A stretch of DNA of 64,000 nucleotides from Muricoccus pecuniae (GTDB lineage Bacteria > Pseudomonadota > Alphaproteobacteria > Acetobacterales > Acetobacteraceae). Numbering within the stretch: the first letter of the stretch is position 1; each line of letters starts with the position of its first letter. This document shows positions 60,284 through 64,000 of this stretch, piece after piece. Below the pieces are notes generated by a model, which worked only from the letters and a program-made list of their open reading frames with translations, did not search any database and was not told the DNA's origin. The translations under genes were made by a program, and so were the position numbers. The stretch is from assembly GCF_014199205.1 (NCBI RefSeq), contig NZ_JACIJD010000011.1:62001-126000 (forward strand), in the 5' to 3' direction.

Positions 60284-61171
60284 ATGTCCGACCAGATCAC
60301 CCCCGTCATCGGCCTGATCGGCGGCTCGGGACTCTATGACATCGAGGGGCTGGAGGACCGGCGCTGGGAGCGCGTGGAGAGCCCCTGGGGCGAGGCGTCG
60401 GACGAGTTGCTCTTCGGCACGCTGGCCGGCGTGCGCTGCGTCTTCCTGCCGCGCCACGGCCGCGGCCACCGCGTGCCGCCGAGCGAACTGAACTACCGCG
60501 CGAACATTGACGTGATGAAGCGCGCGGGCTGCACGGAGATCCTCTCCCTCTCCGCCGTCGGCAGCCTGAACGGCGACCTGCCGCCCGGCACCTTCGTCAT
60601 CGTCGACCAGTTCATCGACCGCACCTTCGCGCGCAAGAAGAGCTTCTTCGAGACGGGCTGCGTCGCGCATGTCTCCATGGCGCACCCGCTCTGCACGCGC
60701 CTTGGCGACGCGCTGGAGGAGGCGGCGCGCGGGATCGGGCTGAAGCACAGGCGCGGCGGCACCTATCTCGTGATGGAGGGGCCGCAGTTCAGCACGAAGG
60801 CGGAGAGCGAGCTCTACCGCGCCTGGGGCTGCGACGTGATCGGCATGACGAACATGCCCGAGGCGAAGCTCGCCCGGGAGGCGGAGCTCTGCTACGCGAC
60901 CGTCGCCATGGTCACGGACTACGACTGCTGGCACCCCGACCACGACCACGTCACGGTGGACGCCGTGGTGAAGGTGCTGCTGGAGAATGCGGGTCACGCG
61001 AAGGACCTCGTGCGCGCGGTGGTGCCCGCCCTCGGCCGCCCGCGCGGCCCCTGCCCGCAGGGCTGCGACCGCGCGCTGGACGCGGCCATCGTCACCCCGC
61101 CGGAGAAGCGCGACCCCGCGCTGATGGCGAAGCTGGACGCGGTCGCCGGCCGGGTGCTCCGCGCCGGCTGA
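60284..61171 (+). CDS. mtnP: S-methyl-5'-thioadenosine phosphorylase
   Basis: 295 residues. The ATG at 60284 has GGGAG seven bases upstream. Family blocks are VIGLIGGSGLYDIEGLED, FLPRHGRGHRVPPSELNYRA, NIDVMKRAGCTEILSLSAVG, RGGTYLVMEGPQFSTKAESE and GMTNMPEAKLAREAELCYAT (each shown in part). It splits methylthioadenosine to adenine and methylthioribose 1-phosphate for methionine salvage. No other mtn genes are nearby. The long in-frame ATG at 60254 is not supported by a ribosome site. Confidence 0.95.
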   Translation: MSDQITPVIGLIGGSGLYDIEGLEDRRWERVESPWGEASDELLFGTLAGVRCVFLPRHGRGHRVPPSELNYRANIDVMKRAGCTEILSLSAVGSLNGDLPPGTFVIVDQFIDRTFARKKSFFETGCVAHVSMAHPLCTRLGDALEEAARGIGLKHRRGGTYLVMEGPQFSTKAESELYRAWGCDVIGMTNMPEAKLAREAELCYATVAMVTDYDCWHPDHDHVTVDAVVKVLLENAGHAKDLVRAVVPALGRPRGPCPQGCDRALDAAIVTPPEKRDPALMAKLDAVAGRVLRAG

Positions 61172-61203
61172 GGCGGCTCCCTGATGCGGCGGGCGCCGCG
61201 GCG

Positions 61204-61392
61204 TCAGCCGCGCGGGTTGCCGTCCCACCCGCGGGCGCGCCGGCGGCGGCCGATGATGAGGGCGACGACCGCCGCGAGCGCGAGCAGCACCACCATCACC
61301 ACCGGCGGCTCGGAGGAGCTGTCCGGCCAGATGTAGGGGATCGCCAGGAGCAGGACGAGGAAGACAAGGATGCTGCCGACGGTCTGGACCAT
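61204..61392 (-). CDS. Small two-helix membrane protein
   Basis: 62 residues: helix one SILVFLVLLLAIPYIWPD, a short polar turn with Ser residues, helix two VVMVVLLALAAVVALIIG, then a basic tail GRRRRARGWDGNPRG. The basic tail would sit in the cytoplasm by the positive-inside rule. Function is unknown. It precedes no other gene in the same direction with tight spacing and is convergent with mtnP. Confidence 0.65.
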   Translation of the reverse strand: MVQTVGSILVFLVLLLAIPYIWPDSSSEPPVVMVVLLALAAVVALIIGRRRRARGWDGNPRG

Positions 61393-61425
61393 GACGCCCT
61401 CCTCCTGCCGCGCCGCTCCCCCCGC

Positions 61426-62088
61426 CTAGCCGAGGCGGGCCGAGAGGAAGGCGAGCGCGCGTTCCTCGGCCAGCGCCGTCGCGGCGGGATCGTGGCTCGA
61501 CCGATCCTCGCAGGCGAAGCCGTGCCCGGCGCCGGGATAGACATGGATCTCCACCCCCGGCTGCGCCACCCGGATCAGCTCCACATCCGGCAGGGGAATG
61601 CCCTTGTCCTCCGCGCCGAAATGGAGCTGGACGGGGCAGTTCGGCACCTCCTCCCGCGTCGCGGCGATGCCGCCGCCGTAATAGCCTACCGCCGCGCCGA
61701 AGCTGGTCGAGCGGGTGGCGCCCCACCAGGCAATCGTGCCGCCCCAGCAGTAGCCGATGATCCCGCGCGCCGCGCCCGGCGGCAGCGCCGCCGAGGCCGC
61801 CTCGACGTCGCGCATCACGGCATCGTCGGGGACCTTCTTGCGGAGCGCGAGGCCGCGGTCGCGGTCGGTGGCCTCATAGCCCAGCTCCACGTCGCGCTCC
61901 GCGCGGTCGAACAGCGCGGGCGTGATCACGGCCCAGCCGAGGCTGCCGAGATGGTCGGAGAGGCGGCGCATATGCGCGTTCACGCCGAAGATCTCCTGCA
62001 CCACGACGAGCGCGCGGCGCGCATCCGCCGGCCCCGCCCGCCAGGCCGAGAGCCGGTGGCCGTCCGCCGCCGTCAGTTCGATCCTCAT
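61426..62088 (-). CDS. Dienelactone hydrolase family protein
   Basis: 220 residues from an ATG with GGGGA seven bases upstream. The alpha/beta-hydrolase triad is Cys114 (GYCWGGTIAWW), Asp161 (FGAEDKGIP) and His189 (GAGHGFACED). The N-terminal ALVVVQEIFGVNAHMRRLSD and GWAVITPALFDRAE blocks are those of carboxymethylenebutenolidase-like enzymes. The family opens dienelactones in aromatic degradation, but many members are general esterases; no aromatic-pathway genes are near. It faces a DUF4169 gene. Confidence 0.92.
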   Translation of the reverse strand: MRIELTAADGHRLSAWRAGPADARRALVVVQEIFGVNAHMRRLSDHLGSLGWAVITPALFDRAERDVELGYEATDRDRGLALRKKVPDDAVMRDVEAASAALPPGAARGIIGYCWGGTIAWWGATRSTSFGAAVGYYGGGIAATREEVPNCPVQLHFGAEDKGIPLPDVELIRVAQPGVEIHVYPGAGHGFACEDRSSHDPAATALAEERALAFLSARLG

Positions 62089-62126
62089 CGCTGTTCCCCC
62101 ACCCATCCAGGCTGTATCGTGCGGTC

Positions 62127-62333
62127 ATGGCCGAGATCGTCAACCTGAACCGTGTGCGGAAGGCACGCGAGCGCGCGGAGGCCGAGGCGCGCGCCGCGGC
62201 GAACCGCGCCGCCCACGGTCGCAGCAAGGCGGAGCGGGAGCGGGACGCCAGGGCGAAGGCCCAGCGCGACGCCCTGCTGGACGGCGCGCGGCTCGCCCCG
62301 CCCGGAAACGGGAAGGGTTCCGAGAAGCGCTGA
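62127..62333 (+). CDS. DUF4169 family protein
   Basis: 68 residues: [20 protein letters not shown], then [20 protein letters not shown] and a short C-terminal helix with LLDGARL. The M-A-E-I-V-N-L start, the basic heptad helix and the N-R-A-x-H-G-R-S-K block define this small alphaproteobacterial family. It is probably one long coiled helix. The function is unknown, and it commonly stands near dienelactone-hydrolase-like or other small genes in related genomes, though I cannot verify that here. Confidence 0.87.
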   Translation: MAEIVNLNRVRKARERAEAEARAAANRAAHGRSKAERERDARAKAQRDALLDGARLAPPGNGKGSEKR

Positions 62334-62424
62334 CGCTGCCTGGACCGGCGCATTAGAGAACAATTCACGCCCTTGTGACCATGATCGCCGCCGAGTAGCG
62401 ATCGAGGGATCAGGGGTTAAAAGG

Positions 62425-64000
62425 ATGTTGCTGCGGACCAGGATCATCGCCGGCGTCATGGCCTCCGCGCTGACGACGGCGGCCATCGGCGGCTTCGCCA
62501 TGATGCGCACCTCGGCCATCGATGCCGAGACGAAGATGATCGCGACGAACTGGCTGCCCAGCGTCGACATGATCGCGACGGCCTCCGAGGAGGTGCAGGT
62601 CTTCCGTCAGTCGGTCATGCGCCACGCGCTGGTTCGTACGGAAGCGGACAAGCGGGAGGTCGAGAGGCTGGCGGAGAACGTCGCCGGCCGCCTGAACGAC
62701 TTCATGGCGCGCTATCCCGAGATGCTCACCGGCCAGGAGGAGAAGGCGATCTTCGACACGGTCCGGCCGGCCTGGGAGGCCTATGCGCGGGAGGCGAAGG
62801 TGACGTTCGACCTCTCGCGTGCCGGCCGGGACGAGGAGGTGCTCGCGCGCATCCTCGGCGTCAACGCGGCGCGCGCGCGCGACCTGACCGCGGCGTTCCA
62901 GCGGCTGAAGGAATACAACAGGAAGGGAAGCGAGGGCAGCGCGACCGAGGCGAGCCAGATGGTCGTCAGCAGCCTCATCTTCATCAGCGTCGCGACCCTT
63001 CTCGCGCTCCTCGGTGCCGTGGTGGCCGTGGTCTGGCTCGTGCGCGGCGTCTCCCGCCCCGTGCTCGAGGTGGCCGGGACGATGCGCCGGATGGCGGGCG
63101 GCGAGCTGAACCTGGCCATTGCCGGCCAGGACCGGAAGGACGAAATCGGCGAGATGGCCCGCGCGCTGGAGGTGTTCCGCGTCAAGGTGGCCGATGGCGA
63201 GCGGCTCTCGGCCGAGCAGAAGAAGGGCGCGGAGGCGCAGCGCCAGCGGGGCGAGCGGCTGGACGGGCTGCTCAAGGACTTCGGGAGCCACATCCGGGAA
63301 ACGCTGGACGGCACGCGCAGCGCCGCCGAGCGCCTGGGCCTGACGGCCGTGGATATGAGCCGCGCCGCGGAGCAGGGCACGCAGCTCACCGGCGCCCTCT
63401 CCGGCGCCTCGGACGGCGCTTCGGCAAACGCGCAGACCGCCGCGGCGGCGACGGAGGAGCTGACGGCCTCCATCGGCGAGATCACCCGCCAGGTCGCCCG
63501 CTCGGCCGAGGTGGCGCGCCGCGCCGTGCAGGAGACGGAGCGGACGGACCGCACCGTGCGCGACCTGGCCGAGACGGCGAGCCGCATCGGCGAGGTGGTG
63601 CGGCTGATCAATAACATCGCCGGCCAGACGAATCTTCTCGCCCTCAACGCCACGATCGAGGCGGCCCGCGCCGGCGAGGCCGGCCGCGGCTTCGCCGTGG
63701 TGGCGAGCGAGGTGAAGAGCCTCGCTGCCCAGACCGCCAAGGCGACCGAGGAGATCGGGCAGCAGGTAGCCGGCATCCAGGGCGCGACCGGGCAGGCCGT
63801 GGAGGCAATCCAGGCGATCGGCGAGGTGGTCAGCGAGATCAACGAGACCACGAGCGCCATCGCCGCGGCGGTGGAGGAGCAGGGCGCGGCCACGCAGGAG
63901 ATCGCCCGCAACGTGTCCGGCACGGCCGAGGCGGCGCAGGCCGTCAGCCGCGAGACGGGGGTGGTGCGCGACGCGGCCGCGACCACCGGGGTCGCGGCCG
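62425..64000 (+). CDS. Methyl-accepting chemotaxis protein, 3' end cut by window
   Basis: At least 525 codons from the ATG at 62425 (AGGGG eight bases upstream) to the window edge. An N-terminal membrane helix (about 8-25: [19 protein letters not shown]) and a second near residue 190 to 212 ([20 protein letters not shown]) bound a periplasmic helical domain. A HAMP domain ([20 protein letters not shown]) and the signalling bundle follow. The tip is canonical ([20 protein letters not shown], then [20 protein letters not shown]), unlike the receptor at 28028. It should feed the main flagellar array rather than the alternative one. The C-terminus is not visible. Confidence 0.94.
   Translation, partial: MLLRTRIIAGVMASALTTAAIGGFAMMRTSAIDAETKMIATNWLPSVDMIATASEEVQVFRQSVMRHALVRTEADKREVERLAENVAGRLNDFMARYPEMLTGQEEKAIFDTVRPAWEAYAREAKVTFDLSRAGRDEEVLARILGVNAARARDLTAAFQRLKEYNRKGSEGSATEASQMVVSSLIFISVATLLALLGAVVAVVWLVRGVSRPVLEVAGTMRRMAGGELNLAIAGQDRKDEIGEMARALEVFRVKVADGERLSAEQKKGAEAQRQRGERLDGLLKDFGSHIRETLDGTRSAAERLGLTAVDMSRAAEQGTQLTGALSGASDGASANAQTAAAATEELTASIGEITRQVARSAEVARRAVQETERTDRTVRDLAETASRIGEVVRLINNIAGQTNLLALNATIEAARAGEAGRGFAVVASEVKSLAAQTAKATEEIGQQVAGIQGATGQAVEAIQAIGEVVSEINETTSAIAAAVEEQGAATQEIARNVSGTAEAAQAVSRETGVVRDAAATTGVAA

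Overview
The window is about 64 kb of very GC-rich DNA (roughly 70% or more by eye) with dense, often overlapping genes. Its gene content fits an alphaproteobacterium, most likely an Acetobacteraceae/Roseomonas-type organism. The markers are hemF divergent from petABC, a COX15-type ctaA, an IalB-like protein, DUF1285, DUF4169, an alphaproteobacterial CCA transferase, a TRAP 2-oxoacid transporter and an orphan TctC-type binding protein. Taxonomy is inferred from gene content only; no rRNA or tRNA gene was seen. No insertion sequence, prophage, CRISPR array or replication origin was found.

Layout. 1-6.1 kb (minus): a GNAT end, a TauE/SafE permease, a low-GC DUF6508-like gene, tldD, a four-PAS histidine kinase and ctaA. 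6.2-16.4 kb: a mixed block with a GT2/VTT pair, an exported unknown, an OmpA-type lipoprotein, an IalB-like protein, an aldo/keto reductase, a calcium-binding repeat protein, a stand-alone receiver, aspartate dehydrogenase and a GTPase facing a membrane protein. 16.4-20.6 kb (minus): DUF2218, a second related GTPase and a three-gene TRAP transporter. 21-33.3 kb (minus): a tightly packed chemosensory operon (cheW, cheR-TPR, cheW, mcp, cheA-REC, cheB, then two hybrid histidine kinases), led by an ankyrin protein and a small unknown gene.

33.5-38.7 kb: a 45-residue membrane miniprotein with a hairpin after it, a lipoprotein and a PKHD oxygenase. Next to these lie an exported HxxE-bearing protein and a MauG/CCP-type diheme peroxidase fused to an amicyanin-like cupredoxin, followed by an M20 deacylase. 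38.7-45.3 kb (minus): a MoxR, DUF58, BatA/DUF4159 and VWA-like membrane operon. 45.5-52.4 kb (mostly plus): DUF1285, Nudix, a small membrane protein, cca, DoxX, an ABC exporter, HutD, and two small hydrophilic proteins ending at a terminator, with one phosphatase on the minus strand. 52.4-64 kb: a TctC-type protein, a membrane protein and hemF, then petABC with a strong terminator. A GAF-GGDEF-EAL protein, mtnP, a dienelactone hydrolase, DUF4169 and a second chemoreceptor cut by the window end complete the region.

How the genes work together. Respiration and heme are well represented (ctaA, hemF, petABC, the diheme peroxidase). Signalling is very dense: one chemosensory array, three histidine kinases, a lone receiver, a cyclic-di-GMP protein and an extra chemoreceptor. 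The most interesting candidates for undescribed biology are the chemosensory operon whose apparent outputs are two hybrid kinases, one with a degenerate receiver, and the HxxE protein plus peroxidase-cupredoxin pair, which resembles a rearranged EfeO/EfeB or MauG/amicyanin module.
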